DNA from: Actinomycetota bacterium
GTDB lineage: Bacteria; Actinomycetota; Acidimicrobiia; Acidimicrobiales; Ilumatobacteraceae
DNA: 64,000 bases
Reading direction: 5' to 3'
Assembly (NCBI GenBank): GCA_030645495.1
Contig: JAUSLV010000011.1
Span: 62,001 to 126,000, forward strand
Shown here: piece after piece, positions 16,551-26,233 of the stretch
Position numbering within the stretch: position 1 is the first letter of the stretch
Layout of the letters: each line of letters opens with the position of its first letter
Notes under the pieces: model-generated
The model's input: only the letters and a program-made list of their open reading frames with translations
The model's database searches: none
Told to the model about the DNA's origin: nothing
Translations under genes and position numbers: made by a program

Positions 16551-17726
16551 TCAGGCGTCAGCGACCATCGGGCCCCACTGCTCAGCCAAGACTCCCTTGG
16601 CGGCAGCGATCTGGGCGGGGGTGAGGAACGCAACCTGGCTGATGAGCTCGTCGGGGGGCAGGTTCACCTTCATCTCGTCGGTCACCAGACCTGCCTCGTT
16701 GAGGGCCTCGATACGGGCCGGCACAGCGCCACCCTCGAGGTAGCCGAGGGCACCCTCGTTGGAGAAGATGTGCTCGAGCCACAGCTGCGAGCACGCCTGG
16801 TGCGGCGAGTCCTTGATGACGCCCTGGCCGTAGAAGCCGCCGTACACGCCATCGCTGGGGAAGTTGACCTCCACAGTGAGACCAGCGGCCTCGAGGTCGG
16901 CCTGCAGGCCCGGAAGGTTGTAGCTCCAGTCGAGCGCGATCGGGGTCTCGCCCGACAGCACGGTCTCCTTGGTGACGTCGGTGCCACCGAGGTTGCCCGA
17001 CTTCTTCAGCTCGGCGAAGTACTCGATGCCGGGCAGGATGTCGTCGGCGCTACCGCCGTTGGCGATGCTGGCGTTCATGACCGCAGCGAAGGCCGCCCCA
17101 GATTCACGCGGGTCGCCGTTGAGCGCGACCAGGCCCTTGTACTCGGGCTTCATCAGGTCGGCGAACGACGTCGGCGCGTTGGGGACGATCGTGGTGTTGG
17201 TGAGGATCGCCATGATGCCGTAGTAGGCGGCCGTCCAGTTGCTGTCGGCGTCCTTCAGGCCGTCGGGGATCTCCGAGTCGGTGCTCAGCACGTACGGCTC
17301 GAACAGGCCGGCGTCGACCATCTCCTGAGCGATCGCCGGGCTGACGTCCACGTTGTCGGGCATGTCGTCCTGGCCGGACAGCGTCTGCACGGCCTCCATC
17401 TCTTCCTTCGAAGAGGCATCGGGGCTGGCCACCGGGTTCTCCACCCCGGGATACTTGTCGCGGAAGCTCGCGAGGATGCCCTGGTAGTTGGCCCATTCAT
17501 CGGGCAGGGCGATCAGGTTGACCTTGGCCCCGTTGTCGAGGCACTCCTGGTAGAGGCCAGCCAGCGGGTCGGCATCGCCGGCCGTCGTGGTGGGGTCGTC
17601 GCTGCCGGCCGTCGCCGCCGAGGTGGTGGTCGCGTCGGCATCCTTCTCGTCGTCGCCGCAGGCCGACAGCACGAGCGCCGTCGTAATGGCGACTGCCGCA
17701 ACGCGGCGCAGTCTCTGTGAACGCAT
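16551..17726 (-). CDS. ABC importer substrate-binding lipoprotein
   Basis: A 391-residue receptor. Residues 1-22 form a lipoprotein signal (RSQRLRRVAAVAITTALVL then the lipobox LSAC). A Thr/Asp/Ala-rich linker (about 25-50) precedes the periplasmic-type binding domain, including PDEWANYQGILASFRDKYPG and a late QVAFLTPAQIAAAKGVL helix. The fold resembles cluster-D receptors for spermidine/putrescine, iron(III) or phosphonates. I see no residue set that identifies the ligand. The start at 17726 has a strong ribosome site (AAGGAG) and begins directly with the signal peptide. The receptor should be tethered outside the membrane. Confidence 0.9.
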   Translation of the reverse strand: MRSQRLRRVAAVAITTALVLSACGDDEKDADATTTSAATAGSDDPTTTAGDADPLAGLYQECLDNGAKVNLIALPDEWANYQGILASFRDKYPGVENPVASPDASSKEEMEAVQTLSGQDDMPDNVDVSPAIAQEMVDAGLFEPYVLSTDSEIPDGLKDADSNWTAAYYGIMAILTNTTIVPNAPTSFADLMKPEYKGLVALNGDPRESGAAFAAVMNASIANGGSADDILPGIEYFAELKKSGNLGGTDVTKETVLSGETPIALDWSYNLPGLQADLEAAGLTVEVNFPSDGVYGGFYGQGVIKDSPHQACSQLWLEHIFSNEGALGYLEGGAVPARIEALNEAGLVTDEMKVNLPPDELISQVAFLTPAQIAAAKGVLAEQWGPMVADA

Positions 17727-17776
17727 GTCTCTCCTTGAGTGCTTGCTGGTGTGCGGGCGCACGTTAGCAGCGGAGA

Positions 17777-17782
17777 TAAATA
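17777..17782 (-). promoter_or_regulatory. Candidate -10 box TATTTA of the ABC importer operon
   Basis: On the minus strand TATTTA lies 50 nt before the receptor start, in an AT-rich spot unusual for this region. It would give a leader of about 40 nt with AAGGAG. No convincing -35 box is seen. Confidence 0.4.
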
Positions 17783-17817
17783 CCGGCGGACGTGCACCTG
17801 TCGCGGAGGTGAACAAC

Positions 17818-17835
17818 TGGTTGACAGTGGTTGAC
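17818..17835. promoter_or_regulatory. Direct repeat TGGTTGAC x2, 10-bp spacing
   Basis: TGGTTGAC occurs at 17818-17825 and 17828-17835, exactly one helical turn apart. It lies about 36-53 bp upstream of the candidate -10 box of the importer operon, where an activator would bind. Confidence 0.4.
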
Positions 17836-17886
17836 CACCTCGCTCGGGCTCGCCCTGGAGTGGCCAACGAGCATCGTGCAGCTGAC

Positions 17887-17907
17887 GATCGATCGGAACG
17901 ATCGATC
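17887..17907. other. GATCGATC inverted repeat downstream of tRNA-Pro
   Basis: GATCGATCG (17887-17895) and CGATCGATC (17899-17907) form a 9-bp inverted repeat with a 3-nt loop, beginning 12 nt beyond the tRNA 3' end on the minus strand. It may terminate or process the tRNA transcript, although there is no T-run after it. Confidence 0.5.
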
Positions 17908-17919
17908 ACTCTCGACTTG

Positions 17920-17991
17920 TCGGGGAGGGGGGATTTGAACCCCCGACCTCCTGCACCCAAAGCAGGAACGCTACCACTGCGCCACTCCCCG
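17920..17991 (-). tRNA. tRNA-Pro (anticodon TGG)
   Basis: On the minus strand the acceptor CGGGGAG pairs perfectly with CTCCCCG. The D stem is GCGC/GCGT, the anticodon stem CCTGC/GCAGG is perfect, and the loop TTTGGGT holds TGG. The T stem is GGGGG/CCCCC with a TTCAAAT loop, and the discriminator is A. The CCA end is not encoded and must be added by tRNA nucleotidyltransferase, unlike the glycine tRNA above. It reads CCA and other proline codons by wobble. Confidence 0.95.
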
Positions 17992-18017
17992 TGAACCGGA
18001 CTGGTTCCGAGGTGCCG

Positions 18018-18023
18018 ATGCTA
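18018..18023 (-). promoter_or_regulatory. -10 box TAGCAT of tRNA-Pro
   Basis: On the minus strand TAGCAT lies 26 nt before the mature 5' end of tRNA-Pro, compatible with a leader of about 18 nt. Confidence 0.4.
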
Positions 18024-18060
18024 CCGCGCGCGTGTCAGCAACCGGATGCGGCTATCGGCG

Positions 18061-18873
18061 TTAGCGGCGCTGCCGGCGGCCGACCTGCAGCGCGGCACCC
18101 TCGGGATCGAGCTGCGGAGCACCGTCGACGACGCGCACCCACGGCCATGGCGCGCGTCTGGTGGCCGCCCACATCGCGAACTCATTACCCTGGCGTGGAG
18201 CGACTCGCACCAGCACCCGAAGCGGCAGCGTGGCCAGGCCCACCAGCAACAGCTTGCCTCGGCTGCCGGCCAGTCGCAGGCGCTCGAGCGGAAGGCGGAG
18301 CCCGTAGAAGTAGCGCGCGGCGACCACTCCGCTGGGGTCGTAGCTGGCGAGCACCTTGGTGAACTCGCGCTCCGTCCAGCGGTACACATAGTTGGGCACT
18401 GGGCCGTTGCGCATGCCCCCATGGGTGCCGCCCTGCACCACGACCGCGTCGAGTTCGTAGTCGCCGGTGAAGCCGAGTTGTCGGGCCAGGCGCATCAGTC
18501 GGTTGTCGCGAGCCTCGAACACGACGATCGAATCGCGGGCGACGCGGTGCATCTCGAGCAGCGCCCGGTGCGGCGAGCGGCAGTGGTGCAGGCCGGCGTG
18601 GACCACTGCTTGGGAGAACGACCCATCCGGCAGGTCGAGGTCTTCCGCATCGAGGTGCATCCACGCGTAGGGCGACATGTCGGGTGCGCTGTCGCGGTCG
18701 TCGAGGTTGGACACCACGACATCGGTGAAACCGACGTGCAGCAACGTGCGTCGGTCGGTGTCGCCACCGGCCACCACGAGCGTGCGCGCGGCGAGGTCGA
18801 GACGCCCTTCCGCGACCAGTCGTTGCAGCGTGGCCGCGTAGAACCGATCGATGGGAGAGCCAGCCGACTGCAT
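18061..18873 (-). CDS. Class I SAM-dependent methyltransferase
   Basis: A 270-residue protein. The Rossmann-like core is seen as TLVVAGGDTDRRTLLHVGFTDVVVSNLD (about residues 32-60), then an acidic strand WMHLDAEDLDLPDGSFSQAVVHAGLHHC (about 72-98), the typical Methyltransf_11 motif sequence. The first glycine motif (VVAGGDTD) is looser than usual, so SAM binding is likely but not certain. The C-terminal 100 residues hold hydrophobic and basic stretches of unknown role. The substrate is unknown. The start at 18873 lies 7 nt after a -10 box (TAGAGT). Confidence 0.75.
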   Translation of the reverse strand: MQSAGSPIDRFYAATLQRLVAEGRLDLAARTLVVAGGDTDRRTLLHVGFTDVVVSNLDDRDSAPDMSPYAWMHLDAEDLDLPDGSFSQAVVHAGLHHCRSPHRALLEMHRVARDSIVVFEARDNRLMRLARQLGFTGDYELDAVVVQGGTHGGMRNGPVPNYVYRWTEREFTKVLASYDPSGVVAARYFYGLRLPLERLRLAGSRGKLLLVGLATLPLRVLVRVAPRQGNEFAMWAATRRAPWPWVRVVDGAPQLDPEGAALQVGRRQRR

Positions 18874-18880
18874 CTGGCCG

Positions 18881-18886
18881 ACTCTA
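18881..18886 (-). promoter_or_regulatory. -10 box TAGAGT, leaderless start of the methyltransferase
   Basis: On the minus strand TAGAGT ends 7 nt before the ATG at 18873, with no Shine-Dalgarno between. Confidence 0.5.
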
Positions 18887-18933
18887 GCGGCGCGCCAATC
18901 GAGCGAACACGGCCCGGGAGTGAGCGCCAGGCG

Positions 18934-19821
18934 TCAGGGCTGGGGGCGCACGACGGCCACCGGGCAGGGTGCGTGCTGCAGCACCGTGCGGCTGACCGAG
19001 CCGAGCAGGAGGGCGGCGAAGCCGCCATGGCCCCGCGAACCGACGACGATGAGGTCGGCATCGGCGGCGGCATCGAGGATCGCCTTGGCCGGCCCCTCTT
19101 CGGTGATGATCGAGTGGCACGCCACGGTGGGAGCCAGCTCGAGCGCCTGCGAAGCGCTGGAGTCGAGTACCCGCATCGCATCGAGGCGCATCTCGTCGCG
19201 AGGCTCGCTGACGCTGGAGCGCGAACCGAGGTAGGGATAGACCCAGCCGTGCACCAGCACCAGTTCGGCACCGCAGCGCAACGCCTCCTCGGTGGCCCAC
19301 AGCAGGCCGGCATCGCTGGCCGCCGAGCCATCGACACCGACGACGATGCGCCGGATCTGTTGCTCGGCACGACCTTCGCCGTGCACCACGACCACCGCGC
19401 CTTTGGCTCGGTGGGCCACGACGGTGGCCACGGAGCCGAGCACGTCGGTGAGCCGACCTGGGTGGCTGGTGGCGCCGACGACGACGATGTCGGATTCGTG
19501 CGAGGCGCTCACCAAGGCGTACCCAGGGGCACCCAGCACGGTTTCACCCGTGACGGACAACTGCAGGCCCAGCGAGCGGGCCAGATCGACCGCTTGCTGG
19601 TTGCACTGCTCGTGCTCGTGCACGATGGCGTCCATGGTGGAGCCGGCGAACGCGCCGGCCCCCACCATGCCCGCCTCGACCGTGACCGGCAACTGGGCGC
19701 ACGTCATGACGTGGAGCGGGACCCCGCGGCGGGCTGCTTCGTGAGCAGCCCACCGCAGAGCCTCGTTCGATCCATCGGAGCCGTCGGCTCCGACGATCAC
19801 CCGCGCGTGCCGGTCGGTCAT
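18934..19821 (-). CDS. Universal stress protein with two Usp domains
   Basis: A 295-residue cytoplasmic protein made of two tandem Usp domains, about 1-150 ([18 protein letters not shown]) and 155-295 ([16 protein letters not shown]). The second domain keeps the ATP-binding G-x2-G-x9-G-S motif in [15 protein letters not shown], followed by [14 protein letters not shown]. The first has a degenerate version. Tandem Usp proteins of this kind are abundant in Actinobacteria; in Mycobacterium many belong to the DosR hypoxia/NO regulon. The gene starts 5 nt after the copper oxidase ends and is probably in its operon, under the palindrome at 21263-21278. The start at 19821 is the ATG directly before the first strand. 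Confidence 0.92.
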   Translation of the reverse strand: MTDRHARVIVGADGSDGSNEALRWAAHEAARRGVPLHVMTCAQLPVTVEAGMVGAGAFAGSTMDAIVHEHEQCNQQAVDLARSLGLQLSVTGETVLGAPGYALVSASHESDIVVVGATSHPGRLTDVLGSVATVVAHRAKGAVVVVHGEGRAEQQIRRIVVGVDGSAASDAGLLWATEEALRCGAELVLVHGWVYPYLGSRSSVSEPRDEMRLDAMRVLDSSASQALELAPTVACHSIITEEGPAKAILDAAADADLIVVGSRGHGGFAALLLGSVSRTVLQHAPCPVAVVRPQP

Positions 19822-19826
19822 GTGGT

Positions 19827-21206
19827 TCAGCGCTCGACGATGAGTGCGGTCACCATGTACTTCATGCCGGTGGGGGTCTCGGCGTGAGTGAGGATGTGGC
19901 AGTGCCACGCCCACACGCCGGGCTCCATGCCCATGTAGAGCACGGTGTACCGCTCACCCGGTGTGACCCAGATGGTGTCGGTCGGTGTGGGCTCGTCGAG
20001 CGGCACGCCGTCCTTGGCGGTGACCCAGCCCATCGGCTGGTGGAGGTGCATCGGGTGGCCGAGCAGACCCTCGTTCATGTAGTGCACTTCCATGACCTCG
20101 CCCACCCGCAGGGTGTAGGGCTCGGTAGCGGGGAAGCTCTTGCCGTTGAGGCTGAGGCCGATCACGCCGGCGTCGTTGAGCACCATGTTCACTCGCTTGT
20201 CGACCTTGGTGTACCCCTTGTCGATCAGCTTCTGCGGGATCGGCATGTAGTCGATCGTCATCGCACCGAACATGCCGTCGGGGATCTGCTCCTGCGCGTT
20301 GTGGTGCGAGTGGTAGATGCCCACGGCAGGGCCCTTGGCGATCCACTCGTAGATGTGCTCGCCACCGGGGACCGTCGGGTGCTCGGTGTACGGATCGACA
20401 CCGTCGTAGATGTTCGGCACCTGGATGCCGTGGAAGTGCAGCGAGGTGGATTGCGGCAGCTCGTTCTTGAGGATGATCTTCACGTGGTCGCCCGAGTTGA
20501 AGTGGATCTCGGGTGCCGGCACGACGCCGTCGTAGGTCCAGGCCTGCACGACCTTGCCCGGCTCGACCTCCCAATCGACGACCTTGGCGACGATCGTGTA
20601 CTCGACGTTGCGGCTGCCGTCTTCGTTGACGCTCTCCTTGTCGGGCGGGCGGACGGTGCCACCCTTGCCGACAGTGGCGGCCGGATACTGCTGGGCCACC
20701 TTGAGCATCAGGGCATCCATCTGCGACCAGGTCATCGAGTCGCTGGTGCCCGTGCCGATCATGCTGTCGGTGCCGGTGATCGAGCCGGCCGACTCGCTGA
20801 CGGTGAGGGTGCCGACCATGCCGGCGCCTTCATGGCCGGGCTGCGGGCAGATGAACTTGTACGAGCCGGCCTCTTGGGCAGGAATCTCGAAGTCGATGGA
20901 TGCGCCAGCGGCGACGTCGATGCTCTTCAGGCCGAGATCGGGCACCTGGAAGTTGTGCAGTGCCGCACCTTCGTTCACCAGGCGCAGCTTGGCACCGCCC
21001 GTGGGAATACTGATGGTGGCGGGCGAGAACGCGAAGTCGGTCATGGTGACCGTGATGGTGGGAGTTACTCCTGCACCACTACCGCCACCGCCCCCGGACG
21101 CGCTGCCGCCACCGTCGTTCGACACCCCGACGACGGCCACGACAAGCGCGGCGATCGCAGCTGCGAACGCGAACCAACTGATTATTGACCGGTCATCCTT
21201 GCTCAT
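19827..21206 (-). CDS. Membrane-anchored multicopper oxidase with extra N-terminal cupredoxin
   Basis: A 459-residue protein. Residues about 8-28 form a signal or anchor helix, followed by a Gly/Ser linker. Residues about 42-130 are a plastocyanin-like cupredoxin with its own type 1 copper ligands (ALHNF and [11 protein letters not shown]). Residues about 175-300 are a cupredoxin with trinuclear-site motifs LHFHG and YHSHHN. Residues about 310-455 complete the site with HPMHLHQ and [15 protein letters not shown], which holds Cys, His and Met of a second type 1 copper. All ligands of an active multicopper oxidase are present, in the compact two-domain layout plus one electron-carrier domain. 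Substrate is unknown; oxygen or nitrite reduction is possible. The ATG at 21206 follows a CAGAAT -10-like box by 7 nt; starts up to 16 codons earlier exist. Confidence 0.88.
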   Translation of the reverse strand: MSKDDRSIISWFAFAAAIAALVVAVVGVSNDGGGSASGGGGGSGAGVTPTITVTMTDFAFSPATISIPTGGAKLRLVNEGAALHNFQVPDLGLKSIDVAAGASIDFEIPAQEAGSYKFICPQPGHEGAGMVGTLTVSESAGSITGTDSMIGTGTSDSMTWSQMDALMLKVAQQYPAATVGKGGTVRPPDKESVNEDGSRNVEYTIVAKVVDWEVEPGKVVQAWTYDGVVPAPEIHFNSGDHVKIILKNELPQSTSLHFHGIQVPNIYDGVDPYTEHPTVPGGEHIYEWIAKGPAVGIYHSHHNAQEQIPDGMFGAMTIDYMPIPQKLIDKGYTKVDKRVNMVLNDAGVIGLSLNGKSFPATEPYTLRVGEVMEVHYMNEGLLGHPMHLHQPMGWVTAKDGVPLDEPTPTDTIWVTPGERYTVLYMGMEPGVWAWHCHILTHAETPTGMKYMVTALIVER

Positions 21207-21262
21207 ACCCGCCATTCTGTCGGATGACATCGGTGTCAGTAGGGCATGAAGCACACCTGGGT

Positions 21263-21278
21263 CGGGACCAAAGTCCCG
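21263..21278. promoter_or_regulatory. DosR/DevR-like palindrome upstream of the copper oxidase-Usp genes
   Basis: CGGGACCAAAGTCCCG is a perfect 6-bp inverted repeat around CAAA. Its core matches the mycobacterial DosR box (GGGACTWWAGTCCC) at 13 of 14 positions. The centre is 64.5 bp upstream of the chosen copper-oxidase start. It also lies 22 nt after the aminotransferase stop, so a terminator hairpin is the main alternative, although no T-run follows. Confidence 0.5.
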
Positions 21279-21299
21279 CGTGTTGACGCCACCAGGGGT

Positions 21300-22469
21300 T
21301 CAGCGACTGGCGATCCGCCGAACAACGGCCAATAGCCGGTCCACATCCTCGGTTTCCAGGTATCGCGAGATTCCGGCGCGTACGACGCCGCCGCTGGCGG
21401 CGAGGCCCAGTTGGCCCACGACCTCCACGGCGTAGGCGTGTCCGTCCCACACTGCCACTCGCTCGGCGGCGAGCGCCTTGGCGACCATTTCGGTGGTGTG
21501 GCCGGCGACGGTGAACGCTGCGGTCGGCGTGCGTCCTTCGATCCCCTGCACGCCCCACATGGTCACACCGGGAATCGTCAGCAGGCCGTGCAGCAGGGGA
21601 GCGAACAGCTCGCGCTCGGCCGCCTCGACACGATCCATGCCTTCTTCGATCAGGAACCTGGCGGCGGCCTCGACGCCGGCGATCGCTTCATAGCTGGGCA
21701 TCCCGGTTTCGAACCTCGACGGGCCGTGATCGTGCGCCGGGCGCACCTTGTAGACGGGCAGTGTGTCGAGCAGGTCGGGCCGAACCCACAGCATGCCGGA
21801 GTGTGGCGCATACCACTTGTACGGCGAGCAGACGAGGGCGTCGCAGCCGAGCGCGGCGATGTCGATCCGGCGGTGCGGCGCCAGGGCGACGGCATCGATG
21901 AACACGCGCGCGCCGACCGCGTGCGCGGCTTCGATGATCGGCTGGAGGTCGGGTGTGGTGCCCAGCAGGTTGCTCGCGCCCGGGAGCGTGACCCACTTCG
22001 TGCGCTCGTCGATCAGAGCGATCACGCGCTCGGGTGGCAGCGTGCCCGTGGCCGGGTCGAAGGGGGCGAGCACGTGCTGGGCGCCGGCGTCGTCGGCGGC
22101 CCGCCGCCACGGGGTGACATTGGCGTCGTGGTCGAGCCGCGTGCCGACCACGCAATCGCCCGCCGCCAACGTTGCGCCGGCCGCACGCGAGAACGCGAAC
22201 GTCATCGTGGTCATGTTGGGCCCGAAGCAGACACCCGCGGGGTCGGCGTTGAACAGCTGCCCCACGGTGGTGCGGGCGCGGTCCACCAACGCGTCGCAGG
22301 CGTGCGCGGAACCGAACCATCCGCCGCCGCAGCCGTTCGAGCCGTCGGTCAGCCAGGTGGCCATCGCGGCGATGGCGGTGTCGACCACCTGTGTGCCAGA
22401 GGGCCCGTCGAAGCGTGCCCAGCCGTCACCGGCACCGGGGAAGCGGTGCCGCAGCGAGGGAGCCGTCAT
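21300..22469 (-). CDS. Class V aminotransferase, cysteine-desulfurase-like
   Basis: A 389-residue PLP enzyme. The lysine that binds PLP is in LVCSPYKWYAPHSGMLWV (about residue 186); the cofactor-binding Asp is in VFIDAVALAPHR. The N-terminus (FPGAGDGWARFDGPSGTQV) and the NNC/GGG-like region resemble the cysteine-desulfurase-like TIGR01976 group, which acts on cysteine-like or amino-acid substrates. The active-site cysteine loop of true desulfurases is not obvious, so a lyase or aminotransferase role is equally possible. It begins in the stop codon of the small gene upstream (TGATG), so the two are coupled. Confidence 0.85.
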   Translation of the reverse strand: MTAPSLRHRFPGAGDGWARFDGPSGTQVVDTAIAAMATWLTDGSNGCGGGWFGSAHACDALVDRARTTVGQLFNADPAGVCFGPNMTTMTFAFSRAAGATLAAGDCVVGTRLDHDANVTPWRRAADDAGAQHVLAPFDPATGTLPPERVIALIDERTKWVTLPGASNLLGTTPDLQPIIEAAHAVGARVFIDAVALAPHRRIDIAALGCDALVCSPYKWYAPHSGMLWVRPDLLDTLPVYKVRPAHDHGPSRFETGMPSYEAIAGVEAAARFLIEEGMDRVEAAERELFAPLLHGLLTIPGVTMWGVQGIEGRTPTAAFTVAGHTTEMVAKALAAERVAVWDGHAYAVEVVGQLGLAASGGVVRAGISRYLETEDVDRLLAVVRRIASR

Positions 22470-22723
22470 CAGCGCTTGGCGAGGCGCTTGGCGGTCTTGC
22501 CGGTGGGCTCGAGGTTGCGGTGGTCGAGATCACCGAGCTCGACGCCGTTGTTGAACAACACTCGGTAACGCTGCCAGTTGAACCCGTTGGCGAGCAGGAT
22601 GCGACCTTCACTGCCTGCAGGAACACCCTGCAGCTCGGTGGTGCTCTTCACCCGGTCGCCGATGCGCAGGTCGAGCTGGTTGGCATGCGGCTTGGCGAGG
22701 GCGTGCGGCTTCCAGAACGTCAT
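22469..22723 (-). CDS. Small basic SH3-like protein, unknown function (84 aa)
   Basis: An 84-residue protein, basic at both ends (FWKPHALAKPHANQ; TGKTAKRLAKR). Between them is a predicted small beta-barrel: LRIGDRVKSTTELQGVPAGSEGRILLANG then YRVLFNNGVELGDLDHRNLE. This alternation of strands and turns resembles SH3/KOW-type modules that bind nucleic acid or protein. I do not recognise a named family. Its stop overlaps the aminotransferase start by one base, so it is probably translated with it. A CAGAAT -10-like sequence ends 7 nt before the ATG at 22723; another ATG lies three codons upstream. It diverges from tig across 100 bp. Confidence 0.65.
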   Translation of the reverse strand: MTFWKPHALAKPHANQLDLRIGDRVKSTTELQGVPAGSEGRILLANGFNWQRYRVLFNNGVELGDLDHRNLEPTGKTAKRLAKR

Positions 22724-22808
22724 GGATGACATTCTGCCCGAAACGTGTCGGCGGACGGGCATTCGGGCCGCCACAGCGGGTGAGCGGAACGAAACGGGGC
22801 GGCTCCGG

Positions 22809-22814
22809 TAGAGT
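22809..22814 (+). promoter_or_regulatory. -10 box TAGAGT, leaderless start of tig
   Basis: TAGAGT ends 9 nt before the GTG at 22824 with no Shine-Dalgarno in between. Confidence 0.5.
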
Positions 22815-22823
22815 CGTCGCTCT

Positions 22824-24263
22824 GTGAAAAGTACGATCGCACCTGCACACGACACCCGTGAAGTACCCGCCGCCGACACGGAAGGCGCCGAGAGCAGCGG
22901 AGCTCCCGCCCGTACGCCTCGCGAGTTGGTGAAGATCTCGGTGGTCATCGACCAGGCCGAGTTCGACCGCGACATCGACCAGGCGTTCCGCAAGATCGGT
23001 CGCGAGGTCAACCTCCCGGGCTTCCGCGCCGGCAAGGTGCCGCGCAAGGTGCTCGAGGCCCGCATCGGCCTCGCCGCCGCTCGCGACGAGGCGTTGCGCG
23101 ATTCGGTGCCGGTGTACCTGGCCCAGGCCGTGCGCGAGCACGACATCGATCTGATCGCCACCCCCGAGGTCGAGATCACCGCCGGCGCCGACGAGGGCGA
23201 GGTGTCGTTCGACGCCGTGTGCGAGGTTCGCCCGGTCATCACCGTGCCTGGCTACGGCGGCCTGCGGATCGAACTCCCCGGCCCCGTGGCCTCCGACGAG
23301 GAGATCGACGAGGCGGTCGATGCCGAGCGTCGCCGTCAAGGCTCGCTGGTCGACGCCGGTCGCGGTGCAAAGGCAGGCGACCATGTCACGCTGACGCTGG
23401 CAGCCACCCGTGGCGACGAGCCGGTTCCCGGCCTCAACACCGAGGACTGGCTCTACGAAGTGGGCAAGGGTTGGGTCGCGGAGGGCTTCGACGACCAGGT
23501 CACGGGTGCCGCCGCCGGCACCACCCTCACGTTCAGCGCCAACCCGTCGGGCACCACCGAACCCGCCGACTTCACCGTCACCGTCACCAACGTGCAGGAA
23601 CTGGTGCTGCCCGAGATCACCGACGAGTGGGTCAGCGAGAACCTCGGCGAGTTCGACACGATCGCCGAGTGGCGAGCCTCGATCGCCGAGCGGATCAACA
23701 CCACCAAGCTCAACCAGGCACGCAACCTGTTCGTCGACCGGGCCACCTCGGCCCTCGCCGAACTCGTCGATGTGCCCGCCCCTGATGCAATGGTCAGCGG
23801 CGATCTGCAGGCCCGTGTGCAGAACACGGTGCAGCAGTTCCAGTCGCAGGGCATCGGTATCGATCAGTGGCTGGCTGCCACCGGCCAGTCCACCGAGTCG
23901 TTCGTCGAGGGGCTGCGTGAGCAGTCGGTGAAGGCGGTCAAGGTCGATCTCGCGTTGCGCGCGGTGGCCACCGCCGAAGGCATCGAGGTGTCCGACGACG
24001 ATGTCAACGCCGAGTACGCCCGCATCGCGTTGCAAGTTCGCCAGAAGGCCGGCGAGGTGCGCAAGGCCTACGAGAAGAACGATGCGGTCACCGACCTCAT
24101 CGCCCAGCTGCGCAAGAGCAAGGCGCTCGACTGGCTGCTCGAGCATGCCGAGGTGGTCGACACCACCGGCGCGGCGATCGATCGCGACCTGCTGATGGGC
24201 AAGACCCACGACCACGATCACGATCACGACCACGACCACGACCACGATCACGAGGAGCACTGA
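22824..24263 (+). CDS. tig: Trigger factor with His-Asp C-terminal tail
   Basis: A 479-residue ribosome-associated chaperone and prolyl isomerase. The N-terminal ribosome-binding domain carries the signature [20 protein letters not shown] (about residues 64-83; the family motif is GFR-x-G-x-x-P). The FKBP-like PPIase domain spans about 175-255 ([23 protein letters not shown]), and the helical C-terminal arms about 265-440. An unusual tail (residues about 462-476) alternates His and Asp, eight His and seven Asp, then Glu-Glu-His. It could bind Ni, Zn or Cu, as in the His-rich tail of SlyD. A roughly 30-residue extension precedes the ribosome-binding domain. Followed by clpP after 1 nt, so co-translation is likely. 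Confidence 0.95.
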   Translation: MKSTIAPAHDTREVPAADTEGAESSGAPARTPRELVKISVVIDQAEFDRDIDQAFRKIGREVNLPGFRAGKVPRKVLEARIGLAAARDEALRDSVPVYLAQAVREHDIDLIATPEVEITAGADEGEVSFDAVCEVRPVITVPGYGGLRIELPGPVASDEEIDEAVDAERRRQGSLVDAGRGAKAGDHVTLTLAATRGDEPVPGLNTEDWLYEVGKGWVAEGFDDQVTGAAAGTTLTFSANPSGTTEPADFTVTVTNVQELVLPEITDEWVSENLGEFDTIAEWRASIAERINTTKLNQARNLFVDRATSALAELVDVPAPDAMVSGDLQARVQNTVQQFQSQGIGIDQWLAATGQSTESFVEGLREQSVKAVKVDLALRAVATAEGIEVSDDDVNAEYARIALQVRQKAGEVRKAYEKNDAVTDLIAQLRKSKALDWLLEHAEVVDTTGAAIDRDLLMGKTHDHDHDHDHDHDHDHEEH

Positions 24264-24264
24264 C

Positions 24265-24885
24265 ATGTCGGGCTACACCATCCCCAGTGTCGTCGAACAG
24301 ACCAGCCGTGGGGAGCGTGGCTACGACCTGTACAGCCGCCTGCTGCGCGACAACATCATCTGGCTCGACACCCCCATCGACGACAACTCGGCCAGCCTCA
24401 CGTGCGCCAAGTTGGTGTATCTCGAGAGCGAGAACCCCGACAAGGACATCAGCATCTACATCAACAGCCCCGGTGGCGACATCACCGCGCTGTTCGCGAT
24501 CTACGACACGATGCAGTTCATCAAGAACGATGTGGCCACGATCTGCCTCGGCCAGGCCGCGTCTGCCGCCGCCGTGTTGTTGGCCGCGGGCACGAAAGGC
24601 AAGCGCATGGCGCTGCCGCACAGCCGCATCCTGCTGCACCAGCCGTATGGCCAGGTGGGTTACGGCCAGGTCACCGACCTCGAGTTGGCCGCCAAGGAGA
24701 TCCTGCGGATGCGCGATCTGCTGGAGGAGCTCCTGTCGAAGCACACCGGCCAGACGCTCGAGCGGGTGCACACCGACACTGACCGAGATTTCGTGATGGA
24801 AGCATCCGAGGCACTCGCGTATGGCATCATCGATGATGTCATCACAACGCGCGACGTGGTGGACCGTAGCGGTCCCATCCGCTGA
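24265..24885 (+). CDS. clpP: ATP-dependent Clp protease proteolytic subunit (ClpP2-like)
   Basis: A 206-residue serine protease subunit that forms heptameric rings with ClpX. Ser100 lies in [16 protein letters not shown], His125 in [11 protein letters not shown], and the catalytic Asp is in the HTDTDRDF segment. The GQAASAAA sequence and its position directly upstream of clpX match the actinobacterial ClpP2 type. Actinobacteria usually carry a second subunit, clpP1, in tandem; none is present here, so the partner must be elsewhere or absent. The start lies 1 nt after the tig stop. Confidence 0.96.
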   Translation: MSGYTIPSVVEQTSRGERGYDLYSRLLRDNIIWLDTPIDDNSASLTCAKLVYLESENPDKDISIYINSPGGDITALFAIYDTMQFIKNDVATICLGQAASAAAVLLAAGTKGKRMALPHSRILLHQPYGQVGYGQVTDLELAAKEILRMRDLLEELLSKHTGQTLERVHTDTDRDFVMEASEALAYGIIDDVITTRDVVDRSGPIR

Positions 24886-24927
24886 GCGCGTCGCGACGGC
24901 GACTGTTCGACTAGAGGAGAAGCTGCT

Positions 24928-26208
<1,281 letters not shown>

Positions 26209-26233
26209 GCGGCCTCGCGGCCCAGAGTCCTAC

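Noticed and set aside
24265-24885. GQAASAAA rather than GQAASMGA in ClpP as an altered active site
   Set aside because: The catalytic Ser is unchanged, and GQAASAAA is the usual ClpP2 version.
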